A stretch of 64,000 bases of DNA from an uncultured Paraprevotella sp. (GCA_944321565.1 CALULT010000006.1:20338-84337), one strand, 5' to 3'; counted from the stretch's first letter, positions 41,375 through 50,887 are shown. Notes: a model not told the origin generated them from the sequence alone. Translations and numbers: made by a program.

Positions 41375-42292
41375 ATGACCATGCACATCAGACATTTCTT
41401 ACCCATCCTCCTGGCTTGTGCCATCCTTGCGGCCTGCGACAACGATGAGGATGCCGCAGACTCCGCCAACTCGAACGCCAACCCCAGCATCTTCCCCGAA
41501 GCCCTCAACCTGGAAACTCCGCACATCGATGAACAGGCGGGCGACTTCTACGCCCACTACGCCACGGACACACATGGCGAACGGGTGCTGAATTACACGC
41601 TCGACTGGCATCCGGACAAGAAACACTCACGATGGGTGGCCTTCGTCTTCACCAACACCACGGCAGCCAGGAACTGGAACCGCGACAACTGGAAAGGCAC
41701 GGAATGGGAAGGGCAAACATGGGACGGCGACCCGTTCCAGCCCGACCCTGATATCCCAGCCGGACAACGTTCGGAACTAAGCGACTTCCGCGGGAGCGGA
41801 TATGACCGCGGCCACCTGTGTGCTTCGGCCGACCGCTTATTCTCAAAAGACGCCAACGGACAGACATTCTACCTGTCCAACATGAGTCCGCAAATGGCCC
41901 GTTTCAACCAAAGCGACTGGGTGGACTTGGAAGGACAAGTGCAGAACTGGGGACGCAATAGCTCCTTCCGCGACACGCTCTTCGTGGTGAAAGGCGGCAC
42001 CATCCGCGACGACCAACTCAAAGGACGCACGAATAGCGGCATCGTGGTGCCCAAATATTACTTCATGGCCCTGCTCTGCAAGAAATACAGCGGCGGGCAA
42101 AACACTTACCAAGCCATCGGATTTTGGGTGGAACACAAGTCCTACGGCGGCAACGCCGACCTGCGCAGCTGGGCCGTGAGCATCGACGAACTGGAGGAGA
42201 AGACGGGCATAGATTTCTTCTGCAACCTGCCCGACCGGATAGAAATCCCCGTGGAACGGGACTGCAACCCCGAAAACTGGACAGGGCTGTGA
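41375..42292 (+). CDS. Secreted DNA/RNA non-specific endonuclease (NUC1 type), lipoprotein
   Basis: Sugar-non-specific endonuclease of the Serratia nuclease/NUC1 family, cleaving DNA and RNA outside the cytoplasm. It has 305 residues from ATG 41375 (ATG 41381 is equally possible). The lipoprotein signal ends AILAAC. The beta-beta-alpha metal motif is SGYDRGHLCAS with catalytic His147, followed by QTFYLSNMSPQMARFNQSDW (metal-binding Asn) and WVDLEGQVQNW. The C-terminal ELEEKTGIDFFCNLPD is typical of the family. An earlier in-frame ATG at 41294 would start inside the hairpin region and has no signal peptide. It is the last gene of the receptor operon. Confidence 0.92.
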   Translation: MTMHIRHFLPILLACAILAACDNDEDAADSANSNANPSIFPEALNLETPHIDEQAGDFYAHYATDTHGERVLNYTLDWHPDKKHSRWVAFVFTNTTAARNWNRDNWKGTEWEGQTWDGDPFQPDPDIPAGQRSELSDFRGSGYDRGHLCASADRLFSKDANGQTFYLSNMSPQMARFNQSDWVDLEGQVQNWGRNSSFRDTLFVVKGGTIRDDQLKGRTNSGIVVPKYYFMALLCKKYSGGQNTYQAIGFWVEHKSYGGNADLRSWAVSIDELEEKTGIDFFCNLPDRIEIPVERDCNPENWTGL

Positions 42293-42321
42293 CGCACAAA
42301 AGAAAAATATCCGGCTGGAAA

Positions 42322-42353
42322 TTTGGTGGTTCCGCAGAAAAGGCGTAACTTTG
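42322..42353 (+). promoter_or_regulatory. Promoter of the L31 type B gene
   Basis: TTTG at 42322-42325, a 20-base spacer and TAACTTTG at 42346-42353. Both boxes match the Bacteroides consensus. The predicted leader is about 65 bases. Confidence 0.8.
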
Positions 42354-42426
42354 CACTCCGTAAAATAAGAGCCATTGTACACGGTTCTTCACGAGCCTAG
42401 CCAATAGACAATAATTTTATACGACA

Positions 42427-42678
42427 ATGAAGAAAGATATTCATCCCGAAAATTACCGTCCCGTTGTGTTCAAGGACATGAGCAACGGCGACATGTTCCT
42501 TTCACGTTCCACCTGCAAAACGAACGACACGGTGGAATTCGAAGGCGAAACCTATCCCGTAGTGAAACTGGAAATCTCCAGCTCTTCCCATCCTTTCTAC
42601 ACGGGCAAGAGCAAGCTGGTGGACACCGCCGGCCGCGTGGACAAGTTCATGAGCCGCTACGCAAAAGTGCGCAAATAA
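42427..42678 (+). CDS. rpmE2: 50S ribosomal protein L31, type B (zinc-independent)
   Basis: Large-subunit protein bridging the central protuberance. The 83 residues open [20 protein letters not shown] and end [14 protein letters not shown], diagnostic of the YkgM/type B form. The CxxC zinc ribbon of type A is absent (only one Cys). It is a single-gene unit with its own promoter and terminator. In many bacteria the type B form replaces type A under zinc shortage; in Bacteroidota it is often the only form. Confidence 0.95.
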   Translation: MKKDIHPENYRPVVFKDMSNGDMFLSRSTCKTNDTVEFEGETYPVVKLEISSSSHPFYTGKSKLVDTAGRVDKFMSRYAKVRK

Positions 42679-42701
42679 ACACCACAAACAAAGACCAACA
42701 C

Positions 42702-42733
42702 AAAGGGCATGCCGAAACGCATGTCCTTTTTTT
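42702..42733 (+). terminator. Rho-independent terminator of the L31 gene
   Basis: AAAGGGCATGC paired with GCATGTCCTTT (one G-T pair) around a 6-base loop, followed by a T run. Confidence 0.9.
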
Positions 42734-42843
42734 ATTCCACACGGATATCGCCCGAGACAAACAAGCCTGTCATACGGAGCTAGGAAAGTCTCATCTTAAA
42801 ATGGAAACACTGGCCGGTTTCCAAAAGTTACTTACCTTCCCAA

Positions 42844-42943
42844 AAGATATACTGACTTTGCCATAGAAGATATCTTATTGGGCCAAGTAAGATATCTTCT
42901 ATGGGCATTTCAGTTATCTTACTTGGCCGAGCCAGTATATCTT
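42844..42943. repeat. Nested, mutually exclusive palindromes in an otherwise empty gap
   Basis: There are three inverted repeats. The outer AAGATATACTG (42844-42854) pairs with 42933-42943. A 17-bp perfect stem CCATAGAAGATATCTTA (42861-42877) pairs with 42888-42904. A 14-bp perfect stem GGCCAAGTAAGATA (42881-42894) pairs with 42915-42928. The second and third share bases 42888-42894, so only one can form at a time. The gap 42734-43010 holds no gene. Confidence 0.85.
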
Positions 42944-43010
42944 CTTTTTGCAGGGCACCTCTTTGGCACAGAAACTTTATCCCAAACAAATATCCACGCC
43001 TCCCTTACAA

Positions 43011-43649
43011 TCATTCCTCTACCGGCTCAAAACGGTCGCCTACCCATTCATAGACCAACGGACGAACCACAGCCGCAATACGAATGGAATCCTCCCGTTC
43101 CACCTCGCCAGGCTGCAAGACAAATGTCAGGCGCATGTCGTCCGGCTGCAAATCGGCCGTGACGAAACGCATGTCCTGCAGATGCTGCAGGCGGGAGATT
43201 TCCTTCGCGTCAATGGTGTCGTTTTCCACCCAGAAGCCGGAATATGCTGGAAACGACGAAAGCCATTCCTCCTGCGGCAAACGTTGCCATTCGGGCGTGT
43301 AGAGCGTTACCACGCTTTCGCGCACAGGCCCCGCATACGTGCGCACCATGCAGACGTAATTCAGCGAATCCTTGGCCGGAAGAAGCTTCATTTCCACTTG
43401 GCACCGTGCAGTCAGCTGCAAGTCCAAATAATCCAATGTCATGGCCTTCAGTTGCGTAAAACCATCGAAACGGTTGCGCACCCTTGCCTCCATGCCATGC
43501 TCTATGAAATCAATGCAATCCAAACGGTTGTTTTTGGTCATCACCTCCAAAATGCTGTCGGGCATCGCCGCAAACACATCGCGCATCTTCTGCGCCATGG
43601 CCGTATGCCCCACCCACAAGACCATCATGAAAAGGAAAAAACGTCCCAT
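43011..43649 (-). CDS. DUF3256 family exported protein
   Basis: DUF3256 proteins are exported Bacteroidales proteins of unknown function. This one has 212 residues from the ATG at 43649 (MGRFFLFMMVLWVGHTAMAQ), giving a signal peptide. The family opening MRDVFAAMPDSILEVMTKNN and RLDCIDFIEHGM follow the cleavage site. The rest is beta-rich (MTLDYLDLQLTARCQVEMKL, VVTLYTPEWQRLP, FVTADLQPDDMRLTFVLQPG). An upstream ATG at 43721 lies before the promoter and was rejected. It is convergent with the L31 gene, and the palindrome cluster 42844-42943 is downstream. Confidence 0.87.
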   Translation of the reverse strand: MGRFFLFMMVLWVGHTAMAQKMRDVFAAMPDSILEVMTKNNRLDCIDFIEHGMEARVRNRFDGFTQLKAMTLDYLDLQLTARCQVEMKLLPAKDSLNYVCMVRTYAGPVRESVVTLYTPEWQRLPQEEWLSSFPAYSGFWVENDTIDAKEISRLQHLQDMRFVTADLQPDDMRLTFVLQPGEVEREDSIRIAAVVRPLVYEWVGDRFEPVEE

Positions 43650-43676
43650 ATAAATCCTCGTATTTTTTTGCGGATA

Positions 43677-43706
43677 CAAACTTAGGCAAATTAATCGACA
43701 TTCCAA
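43677..43706 (-). promoter_or_regulatory. Promoter of the DUF3256 gene
   Basis: TTG (43704-43706), a 19-base spacer and TAAGTTTG (43677-43684) on the minus strand. It fixes the start at 43649, with a leader of about 20 bases. Confidence 0.75.
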
Positions 43707-43749
43707 GCCCCCGCCACCCATAATAACATCTATTCACGTTAGCCCCAAC

Positions 43750-43784
43750 AAAAAAGCGAGCGGAACATCAAATCGTCCGCTCGC
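43750..43784 (-). terminator. Terminator of the alpha operon, after rplQ
   Basis: GCGAGCGGA / TCCGCTCGC perfect 9-bp stem, followed in the minus direction by TTTTTTG, 28 bases beyond the rplQ stop. It closes the ribosomal cluster. Confidence 0.92.
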
Positions 43785-43812
43785 CCTTATCAATAGCAAT
43801 AAAGAATTTTTC

Positions 43813-44337
43813 TTATTCGGCCTTTTCAGCTTCCTTCTGTTCAGCCTCCGGTGCTGCATCGGCAACTGCCTCCGCAGCCGTTTCTGCTGCCACAGGAGCC
43901 GCTGCTTCTTCGGCTTTTGCCGCAGCCTTCTTAGAACGACGTGTGCGCGTCTTCTTCACAGGCTGCTTAGCCATGTTCTCATCATAGTCAACCAGCTCGA
44001 TGAAACACATTTGCGCGGCATCGCTAGCACGGAAACCGGTCTTGATGATGCGGGTGTATCCGCCCGGACGGTCGCCCACCTTCACGGAGATTTCCTGGAA
44101 CAGTTCCGTCACGGCATACTTGTTCTGCAGATAACGGAAGACGACACGACGAGAATTAGTAGTATCGTCCTTCGAACGGGTGATCAAAGGCTCCACGTAT
44201 TTCTTCAACGCCTTGGCCTTTGCAAGAGTCGTAGTGATTCTTTTGTGCATGATCAGAGAGATGGCCATGTTAGCCAGCATGGCTTGTCTGTGGGATGCAG
44301 TACGACTCAGATGGTTGAATTTCTTATTATGTCTCAT
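43813..44337 (-). CDS. rplQ: 50S ribosomal protein L17
   Basis: Large-subunit protein at the peptide exit side. It has 174 residues: the conserved core [20 protein letters not shown] through [19 protein letters not shown], plus a C-terminal extension of about 45 residues that is first basic ([14 protein letters not shown]) and then Ala/Glu-rich. Such tails are usual in Bacteroidota L17. Last gene of the cluster, five bases after rpoA. Confidence 0.97.
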   Translation of the reverse strand: MRHNKKFNHLSRTASHRQAMLANMAISLIMHKRITTTLAKAKALKKYVEPLITRSKDDTTNSRRVVFRYLQNKYAVTELFQEISVKVGDRPGGYTRIIKTGFRASDAAQMCFIELVDYDENMAKQPVKKTRTRRSKKAAAKAEEAAAPVAAETAAEAVADAAPEAEQKEAEKAE

Positions 44338-44342
44338 TGTTT

Positions 44343-45335
44343 TTAATCTTTGTCTAATTTATACTTGGAAATATCGGTTCCAAACGACAGATTCAGACTC
44401 TCGAGCAAATCATCAAGCTCCGTGAGCGATTTCTTACCGAAGTTTCTGAACTTCAAAAGGTCGGTCTTGTTAAACTGCACCAAGTCGCCCAATGTTTCCA
44501 CATCGGCCGCTTTCAAGCAGTTCAACGCACGGACAGAAAGATCCATGTCAACCAATTTGGTCTTCAGAAGCTGACGCATGTGCAGAACCTCCTCGTCGAA
44601 CTCCTCGTTGCCCTCACCGTCGGAATTTTCCAACGTTATCTTCTCGTCAGAGAACAACATGAAGTGATAAATCAGGATTTTCGCAGCCTCCTTGAGGGCG
44701 TCCTTCGGGTGAATGGAACCATCGGTAGAAATTTCAAGAACGAGTTTCTCGTAGTCAGTTTTCTGCTCTACACGGTAATTTTCAACAGCGTACTTAACAT
44801 TTCTAATTGGAGTGTAAATTGAATCAATGGGAAGCATGTTCACGTCGGTGCAGAACTCACGGTTCTCTTCCGCCGGCACATAGCCCCTGCCCTTGTTGAT
44901 GGACAATTCAATCTGCATGGTTGCCTTGGCATCCAAATGGCAAATCACCAATTCAGGATTTAACACTTCAAATCCAGTCAGATACTTGTTAATATCACCA
45001 GCTTTGAACTCTGTCGTGTTCTCTACGGTGATGCTTACTTTCTCAGTTTCGAACTCTTCTACTATTTTCTTGAACCTCACTTGTTTGAGATTCAAGATAA
45101 TGTTGGTTACATCTTCCTTGACCCCCGGGACAGATGCAAATTCATGCTCCACGCCGGCAATGCGCATCGTGTTGATGGCATAGCCTTCGAGGGAAGAAAG
45201 GAGGATTCGGCGCAAAGCATTACCAACAGTAACACCGAAACCGGGCTCCAACGGACGAAATTCGAACTTGCCGTATTGTTCGTCCGCTTCCAACATTAAT
45301 ACTTTATCAGGTTTTTGAAATGCTAATATCGCCAT
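44343..45335 (-). CDS. rpoA: DNA-directed RNA polymerase subunit alpha
   Basis: Scaffold subunit of RNA polymerase, 330 residues. The N-terminal dimerisation domain includes [20 protein letters not shown] and [18 protein letters not shown] flexible linker is near 240, and the C-terminal UP-element and activator-binding domain (about 255-325) includes [20 protein letters not shown] and [16 protein letters not shown]. The position between rpsD and rplQ is canonical. Confidence 0.98.
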   Translation of the reverse strand: MAILAFQKPDKVLMLEADEQYGKFEFRPLEPGFGVTVGNALRRILLSSLEGYAINTMRIAGVEHEFASVPGVKEDVTNIILNLKQVRFKKIVEEFETEKVSITVENTTEFKAGDINKYLTGFEVLNPELVICHLDAKATMQIELSINKGRGYVPAEENREFCTDVNMLPIDSIYTPIRNVKYAVENYRVEQKTDYEKLVLEISTDGSIHPKDALKEAAKILIYHFMLFSDEKITLENSDGEGNEEFDEEVLHMRQLLKTKLVDMDLSVRALNCLKAADVETLGDLVQFNKTDLLKFRNFGKKSLTELDDLLESLNLSFGTDISKYKLDKD

Positions 45336-45346
45336 TATTTTAATTA

Positions 45347-45952
45347 TTATTTAGAGTACAACTCAACGATCAACTGTTCCTTAATGTTCTCGGGGATGTC
45401 CGCACGTTCCGGCTTGTGAAGCAACTTGCCGGCCTTAGTGTTCTCATCCCACTCCAACCAAGGATATTTGCTGTGGTTGAAACCAGCCAAAGCATCAGCG
45501 ATCACCTCCAAAGATTTGGATTTCTCGCGTACACCGACGATTTGCCCCGGCTTCACGGAATAGGAAGGAATGCCCACGACTTCACCATCAACCACGATGT
45601 GACGGTGGCTTACCAACTGGCGGGCGGCAGCACGCGTGGGGGCGATACCCAACCGGAAGACGATGTTGTCCAAACGGCATTCCAAGTTCTGCAACAGCAC
45701 TTCACCGGTGATGCCATTCGTGCGGGCAGCCTTTTCGAACATGTTGCGGAACTGTTTCTCCAACACACCGTATGTGTATTTGGCCTTTTGCTTCTCCGCC
45801 AACATGATGCCGTATTCCGAAGTCTTTCTCCGACGATTGTTGCCATGCTGGCCGGGAGGATAATTCTTCTTAGACAAAACTTTGTCAGCACCGAAAATAG
45901 CGTCACCAAAACGACGGGCAATTTTTGATTTTGGTCCAATATATCTAGCCAT
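45347..45952 (-). CDS. rpsD: 30S ribosomal protein S4 (zinc-free form)
   Basis: Primary 16S rRNA-binding assembly protein and part of the mRNA entry helicase, 201 residues. The N-terminus [20 protein letters not shown] lacks the CxxC zinc knuckle of the zinc-binding form. The S4 RNA-binding domain is clear ([36 protein letters not shown]). It is separated from rpsK by 104 bases, one of the longer gaps of the cluster, which could hold an S4 autoregulatory site; none was recognised. Confidence 0.98.
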   Translation of the reverse strand: MARYIGPKSKIARRFGDAIFGADKVLSKKNYPPGQHGNNRRRKTSEYGIMLAEKQKAKYTYGVLEKQFRNMFEKAARTNGITGEVLLQNLECRLDNIVFRLGIAPTRAAARQLVSHRHIVVDGEVVGIPSYSVKPGQIVGVREKSKSLEVIADALAGFNHSKYPWLEWDENTKAGKLLHKPERADIPENIKEQLIVELYSK

Positions 45953-46056
45953 CTTTTTTCTAATTTTTAAAACCGTGCAAGATCCAAGTCATTGCAGCCG
46001 CGACTACAGAAAGGAAATGAAGCCCATAAAAATCGTTGAATCCTGCAATATAAATA

Positions 46057-46446
46057 TTAAACTCTTCTTCTCTTAGGAGGACGACAACCGTTATGGGGCA
46101 GGGGTGTCACATCGACAATCTCCGTCACTTCGATTCCCGCGCCGTGCACGGTGCGGATAGCCGACTCACGTCCGTTACCCGGTCCTTTCACATATGCCTT
46201 CACTTTCCTCAAGCCAAGGTCGTATGCGACTTTCGCACAATCCTGTGCAGCCATCTGCGCTGCGTAGGGGGTGTTCTTCTTGGAACCACGAAATCCCATC
46301 TTACCTGCGGAAGACCAAGAAATGACCTGGCCTTCGCTATTTGCCAAAGATACAATAATGTTGTTGAATGAGCTATGCACATGCAACTGTCCCATAGCAT
46401 CAACCTTCACATTTCTTTTCTTAGCTGCGACTGTTTTCTTTGCCAT
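46057..46446 (-). CDS. rpsK: 30S ribosomal protein S11
   Basis: Platform protein lining the mRNA exit and E-site, 129 residues. Motifs are [52 protein letters not shown] and the C-terminal [18 protein letters not shown]. It lies ten bases after rpsM. Confidence 0.98.
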   Translation of the reverse strand: MAKKTVAAKKRNVKVDAMGQLHVHSSFNNIIVSLANSEGQVISWSSAGKMGFRGSKKNTPYAAQMAAQDCAKVAYDLGLRKVKAYVKGPGNGRESAIRTVHGAGIEVTEIVDVTPLPHNGCRPPKRRRV

Positions 46447-46456
46447 ATCCTAACGA

Positions 46457-46837
46457 TTATTTAGTAGCTTTTTTCTTGTTTGCAACTGTCTTCTTCTTAC
46501 CCTTACGCGTACGGGCATTGTTCTTTGTGCTCTGTCCGCGCACAGGAAGACCCAAACGGTGACGGATACCACGGTAGCAACCGATATCCATCAGGCGCTT
46601 GATGTTCAACTGGATTTCAGAACGGAGGTCGCCTTCCACCTTGTAATCCGCAGCCACCACGGCACGGATGTTACCGGCCTGTTCGTCGGTCCAATCCTTC
46701 ACCTTGATGCCCTTGTCCACACCTGCCTTCTCCAGGATTTTCAACGCGCTACTGCGACCTATGCCAAAAATATAGGTCAAAGCAATCTCGCCTCTCTTGT
46801 TCTGAGGCAAATCTACACCTACAATTCTTATTGCCAT
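46457..46837 (-). CDS. rpsM: 30S ribosomal protein S13
   Basis: Head protein forming bridges to the large subunit, 126 residues. Motifs are [20 protein letters not shown], the helix-hairpin-helix [14 protein letters not shown], and the basic tail [20 protein letters not shown] running into a Lys-rich C-terminus. First gene of the S13-S11-S4-alpha group. Confidence 0.98.
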   Translation of the reverse strand: MAIRIVGVDLPQNKRGEIALTYIFGIGRSSALKILEKAGVDKGIKVKDWTDEQAGNIRAVVAADYKVEGDLRSEIQLNIKRLMDIGCYRGIRHRLGLPVRGQSTKNNARTRKGKKKTVANKKKATK

Positions 46838-46867
46838 ATCTAAAATTCTTTTTTTGCTATAAAACCA

Positions 46868-46984
46868 TTAACCCTGGCGCATTTTATACTTAGGGTTCTT
46901 CTTGTTAATTACGTACAAACGCCCCTTGCGACGTACAATCTTGCAGTCCGGAGTGCGCTTTTTCAAAGATGCTCTTGTTTTCAT
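46868..46984 (-). CDS. rpmJ: 50S ribosomal protein L36 (zinc-free form)
   Basis: A short gene of 38 codons plus stop, read from the ATG at 46984. The protein begins [20 protein letters not shown] and ends [13 protein letters not shown]. Only one of the zinc-ligand positions of classical L36 (CxxC...C...H) is kept (Cys14), so it is the zinc-independent type. It lies between infA and rpsM, the usual place. Confidence 0.96.
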   Translation of the reverse strand: MKTRASLKKRTPDCKIVRRKGRLYVINKKNPKYKMRQG

Positions 46985-46996
46985 ATTCTTGTTCTT

Positions 46997-47215
46997 TTAT
47001 TTATATCTAAATACGATACGTCCTTTGGAAAGATCGTAAGGACTCATTTCCACCCTCACCTTGTCACCAGGAAGGATTTTGATGTAATGCATCCTCATCT
47101 TCCCCGAGATATGCCCTGTAATCTCATGACCGTTTTCCAGCTCCACCCTGAACATTGCATTAGAGAGTGCTTCCACGATCACGCCATCTTGTTCTATCGC
47201 CGACTGTTTCGCCAT
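46997..47215 (-). CDS. infA: Translation initiation factor IF-1
   Basis: Binds the ribosomal A site during initiation. Its 72 residues form a single OB-fold/S1-like domain: [60 protein letters not shown]. It starts three bases after the map stop codon. Confidence 0.98.
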   Translation of the reverse strand: MAKQSAIEQDGVIVEALSNAMFRVELENGHEITGHISGKMRMHYIKILPGDKVRVEMSPYDLSKGRIVFRYK

Positions 47216-47218
47216 ACC

Positions 47219-48013
47219 TTAATATAATATACCTTCAATTTTCTCTATTTCCTCGAACGAGGACAAAATATCAGCTTTCCCATGATGCACCGCCACCGTA
47301 TGCTCGAAATGTGCCGCATATTTCCCATCAAGCGTCTTGACCGTCCATTTGTCCGGCATCATCCCGATTTTGGGAGACCCCAAGGTTATCATCGGCTCAA
47401 TGGCAATGCACAACCCATTTTCAATGAGCGGGCCTTCGCCCTTCTTCCCATAGTTGGGCACCGGCGGGTCTTCGTGCATCTCCTTCCCGATGCCATGTCC
47501 TACGAATTCCTTGACGACGCCCAGGCCTTTAGCTTCACAATGGCGCTGCACGGCATTGCCGACATCACCTATCCGCCTTCCGGCCAACGCTGCATCAATA
47601 CCACGATACAAGGCTTCCTTCGTTGTACGCAATAGAAGTTTGACCTTCCCGCTCACCTCGCCCACACAAAACGTGTAGCAAGAATCACCATTGTAACCGC
47701 CCAACTGCGCCCCGCAATCCACCGAAATGATGTCGCCACTCTTCAGTGGCCTGTCATTGGGGATGCCGTGGACAACCTCGTCATTGACGGACGTACAAAT
47801 GGAAGCCGGAAACGGAGCCCCAAAAGGATTGGGAAAACCCTTGAATGTAGGCACCGCACCATGGTCCCTGATATATTCCTCAGCAAGCCGGTCCAATTGC
47901 TTAGTGGTCACGCCTTCGCGGATATTTTTGGCAATCTCCGCCAGCGTTGACGCCACCAACAAATTGGCAGCCCGCATAAGTTCTATTTCATCCTCCGTCT
48001 TAAGAAATATCAT
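47219..48013 (-). CDS. map: Methionine aminopeptidase, type I
   Basis: Removes the N-terminal Met from new proteins, 264 residues. The five metal ligands are visible: the Asp pair in ISVDCGAQLGGYNGDSCYTF, His in GHGIGKEMHEDPPVPNYG, Glu in CIAIEPMITLG and Glu in AAHFEHTVAVHHG. No N-terminal zinc finger. Lies between secY and infA, as in many bacteria. Confidence 0.97.
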   Translation of the reverse strand: MIFLKTEDEIELMRAANLLVASTLAEIAKNIREGVTTKQLDRLAEEYIRDHGAVPTFKGFPNPFGAPFPASICTSVNDEVVHGIPNDRPLKSGDIISVDCGAQLGGYNGDSCYTFCVGEVSGKVKLLLRTTKEALYRGIDAALAGRRIGDVGNAVQRHCEAKGLGVVKEFVGHGIGKEMHEDPPVPNYGKKGEGPLIENGLCIAIEPMITLGSPKIGMMPDKWTVKTLDGKYAAHFEHTVAVHHGKADILSSFEEIEKIEGILY

Positions 48014-48025
48014 ATCAGATAAAAC

Positions 48026-49360
48026 TTAATAGCCGGAACGTCCATGAATTCTTCCCGAACTCAAGAGACCGTCGTAATGCCGCATCAGCAAATGGCTTTC
48101 TATCTGCTGCAATGTATCCAGCACCACACCAATCAAGATGAGCAATGACGTACCACCAAAGAATTGCGCAAACTCGGCCTTCACATTAAGCAAACCGGCA
48201 AAAGCGGGCATGCAGGCGATAAACGCCAATGCCAACGAACCGGGCAATGTGATACGCGACATGACTTGGTCTATGAACTCAGCGGTCGGCTTTCCGGGCT
48301 TGATGCCAGGAATGAAACCGTTGTTCCGCTTCATGTCTTCCGCCATCTGCACGGGATTCAACGTAATCGCCGTATAGAAATACGTGAACGCAATAATCAA
48401 TACGGCAAAAATCAAGTTGTATGCCACACTCGTGTGGTCGGCCAGCATCTGCATGAACGGTGTCACCTCATTACCCGCAGTGAACCCCATCAACGTGATA
48501 GGAATAAACATCAGTGCCTGTGCGAAAATGATAGGCATCACATTGGCCGCAAAGAGCTTCAACGGAATGTACTGGCGGGCGCCACCATATTGCTGGCCAC
48601 TCACCACGCGCTTGGCATATTGTACAGGAATCCGCCTTGTCCCCTGCACCAACAGGATGGCCGCACATACGACCAACAAGAGGATGACAATCTCCACGAT
48701 GAACATCAACAGGCCGCCACCGCTCAAATTGTTCAGGCGGGCGACAAATTCCTGTCCGAAAGCTTCCGGCAAACGCGCAATGATACCAATCATGATAATC
48801 AATGACACGCCATTACCGATACCCTTGTCCGTGATGCGCTCACCCAACCAAAGGATGAACATGCTGCCTGCAGCAAGGATAATCGTGGAAGTAATCATGA
48901 AATACGTCCAACTGATAGCCGGGCTCAAAGCACCTGCAGACTGCATCTTTAGGTTCATCAGATAAGCAGGAGCCTGCACCAACAAAATCAAGATGGTCAG
49001 GAAACGCGTGTATTGGTTCATCTTGCGTCTGCCACTCTCGCCCTCACGTTGCATCTTTTGGAACGCAGGCACTGCGATGCCTAACAACTGCACCACAATG
49101 GAAGCCGAGATATACGGCATGATTCCCAATGCGAAAATAGACGCATTGGAAAATGCACCTCCAGAGAACATATTCAACAAAGACATCAAACCCGCCTCTG
49201 TCTGCATACGCAATGCCGTCAGCTGGGACGGGTCAATTCCGGGCAGAACCACAAACGACCCCAGCCGATAGATTGCAATAAACAGAATGGTGATGAGGAT
49301 CCTTTGGCGCAGATCCTCAATCAACCATATGTTCTTAAAGGTTTCGATTAACTTTTTCAT
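48026..49360 (-). CDS. secY: Preprotein translocase subunit SecY
   Basis: Central channel of the Sec translocon, 444 residues with ten membrane helices. Recognisable blocks are ILITILFIAIYRLGSFVVLP, LNMFSGGAFSNASIFALGIM, PYISASIVVQLLGI, the plug and lateral-gate region, and TYFYTAITLNPVQMAEDMKR in the late cytoplasmic loop. It follows rplO by four bases. Confidence 0.98.
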   Translation of the reverse strand: MKKLIETFKNIWLIEDLRQRILITILFIAIYRLGSFVVLPGIDPSQLTALRMQTEAGLMSLLNMFSGGAFSNASIFALGIMPYISASIVVQLLGIAVPAFQKMQREGESGRRKMNQYTRFLTILILLVQAPAYLMNLKMQSAGALSPAISWTYFMITSTIILAAGSMFILWLGERITDKGIGNGVSLIIMIGIIARLPEAFGQEFVARLNNLSGGGLLMFIVEIVILLLVVCAAILLVQGTRRIPVQYAKRVVSGQQYGGARQYIPLKLFAANVMPIIFAQALMFIPITLMGFTAGNEVTPFMQMLADHTSVAYNLIFAVLIIAFTYFYTAITLNPVQMAEDMKRNNGFIPGIKPGKPTAEFIDQVMSRITLPGSLALAFIACMPAFAGLLNVKAEFAQFFGGTSLLILIGVVLDTLQQIESHLLMRHYDGLLSSGRIHGRSGY

Positions 49361-49364
49361 TGAA

Positions 49365-49811
49365 TCAAAGTTTTGTCACATTACCACCCACTGCCTCGAT
49401 AGCCGCTTCGGCACTCTTCGAGAAAGCATGTGCCTCTACATCAACCTTGGAAGTAAGCGTCCCGTTACCCAAGACCTTGACGAGGTCTTTCTTAGACGCC
49501 AAACCAGCTGCCACCATGTCGGCGACACCGATTTTCTCCAAATTCTGTGCAGTGGCCAAGGCCTGAATGTCGCTCAAGTTGACAGCCTTGTACTCCACAC
49601 GGTTGATATTCTTAAAACCGAACTTCGGCACACGGCGCTGCAAAGGCATCTGGCCACCTTCAAATCCGATTTTCCTCTTATAGCCAGAACGCGCCTTGGC
49701 ACCTTTATGACCGCGGGTAGAAGTTCCACCCAAACCGGATCCAGCACCACGCCCAAGCCTTCTGTTCGTTTTCACGGAACCTGCAGCAGGTTTCAACGTA
49801 TTTAATTTCAT
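49365..49811 (-). CDS. rplO: 50S ribosomal protein L15
   Basis: Late-assembly large-subunit protein, 148 residues. The Gly/Arg-rich N-terminus NRRLGRGAGSGLGGTSTRGH contacts 23S rRNA. FEGGQMPLQRRVPKFGF is the family signature. Confidence 0.98.
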   Translation of the reverse strand: MKLNTLKPAAGSVKTNRRLGRGAGSGLGGTSTRGHKGAKARSGYKRKIGFEGGQMPLQRRVPKFGFKNINRVEYKAVNLSDIQALATAQNLEKIGVADMVAAGLASKKDLVKVLGNGTLTSKVDVEAHAFSKSAEAAIEAVGGNVTKL

Positions 49812-49839
49812 TTCGTTTCAGTTTAAAGTAGTGAATAAA

Positions 49840-50016
49840 TTAATCTTCGACGACCACCAAATGGCGCACTTTGCGCACCATTCCCCGTGCAGAAGGAGTG
49901 TCCTCCACTTCAACTACCTGGTTGATTTTCCTCAGTCCGAGGGAATCAAGCGTTCTCTTTTGGTCTTTGGGAGCACCAATCCGACTCTTGATTTGTTTTA
50001 CTTTCATAGTTGCCAT
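49840..50016 (-). CDS. rpmD: 50S ribosomal protein L30
   Basis: A 58-residue gene read from the ATG at 50016 (MATMKVKQIKSRIGAPKDQK) to the TAA at 49840. TLDSLGLRKINQVVEVEDTP and GMVRKVRHLVVVED complete a normal L30. It lies between rpsE and rplO. Confidence 0.96.
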   Translation of the reverse strand: MATMKVKQIKSRIGAPKDQKRTLDSLGLRKINQVVEVEDTPSARGMVRKVRHLVVVED

Positions 50017-50026
50017 AGTACCCTCC

Positions 50027-50539
50027 TTATCCTCTAAATACTTTTTCCAAACTTACTCCACGGTTTTGGGCAATGGTCTTCGCATCGCGCATCTCCGCAA
50101 GAGCCAAAATCGTTGCCTTCACCAAATTGTGTGGATTCGAAGAACCTTTCGACTTAGCCAGACAGTCCTTGATGCCGACGCTTTCACACACCGCACGCAT
50201 GGCACCGCCTGCCACCACACCCGTACCGGTAGAAGCCGGACGGATCAACACTCTAGCACCGCCAAATTTTGCCTCTTGTTCGTGAGGAACAGTACCGTTC
50301 AACACAGGAACCTTTACCAGGTTTTTCTTGGCAGCTTCCACACCCTTGGCGATGGCTGCTGTCACTTCACCGGCTTTTCCAAGTCCCCAACCAATGATAC
50401 CGTCACCATTACCAACCACGACGATGGCAGCGAAAGTAAAGGTACGGCCACCCTTTGTCACCTTCGTGACACGGTTGATAGCCACCAACCTGTCCTTCAA
50501 TTCGATATCACTGCTTATCTTTACTCTGTTAATTGCCAT
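50027..50539 (-). CDS. rpsE: 30S ribosomal protein S5
   Basis: Decoding-fidelity protein, 170 residues. N-terminal dsRNA-binding-like domain ([40 protein letters not shown]) and C-terminal domain ([20 protein letters not shown]). The KVTKGGR loop, where spectinomycin-resistance changes occur, looks wild type. Confidence 0.98.
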   Translation of the reverse strand: MAINRVKISSDIELKDRLVAINRVTKVTKGGRTFTFAAIVVVGNGDGIIGWGLGKAGEVTAAIAKGVEAAKKNLVKVPVLNGTVPHEQEAKFGGARVLIRPASTGTGVVAGGAMRAVCESVGIKDCLAKSKGSSNPHNLVKATILALAEMRDAKTIAQNRGVSLEKVFRG

Positions 50540-50545
50540 AATCTT

Positions 50546-50887
50546 TTAAAATTTAAGTCCACCGTTACGTGCAGCATCTGCAAGTTCTTTCACTCTCCCG
50601 TGATACAAATAACCATTACGGTCAAAAACCACAGTAGTGATACCTGCCTCCAATGCTTTCTTGGCAACCAACTCGCCCACTTTCGCCGCCTGCTCTTTCT
50701 TGGGCATGGCATCCAACCCCCTTGATGAAGCAGCGACTAAGGTTTTTCCTTTTGTATCATCAATAACCTGCACATAAATCTGCTTGTTACTTCTAAACAC
50801 TGACATACGCGGACGTTCAGCAGTCCCTGAAACCTTCTTGCGTATTCTATACTTGATCTTAATCCGTCTCTCTATCTTCGTTTTCAT
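50546..50887 (-). CDS. rplR: 50S ribosomal protein L18
   Basis: Binds 5S rRNA with L5 in the central protuberance, 113 residues. [20 protein letters not shown] and [20 protein letters not shown] are the conserved N-terminal part, and [20 protein letters not shown] the end. Confidence 0.98.
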   Translation of the reverse strand: MKTKIERRIKIKYRIRKKVSGTAERPRMSVFRSNKQIYVQVIDDTKGKTLVAASSRGLDAMPKKEQAAKVGELVAKKALEAGITTVVFDRNGYLYHGRVKELADAARNGGLKF

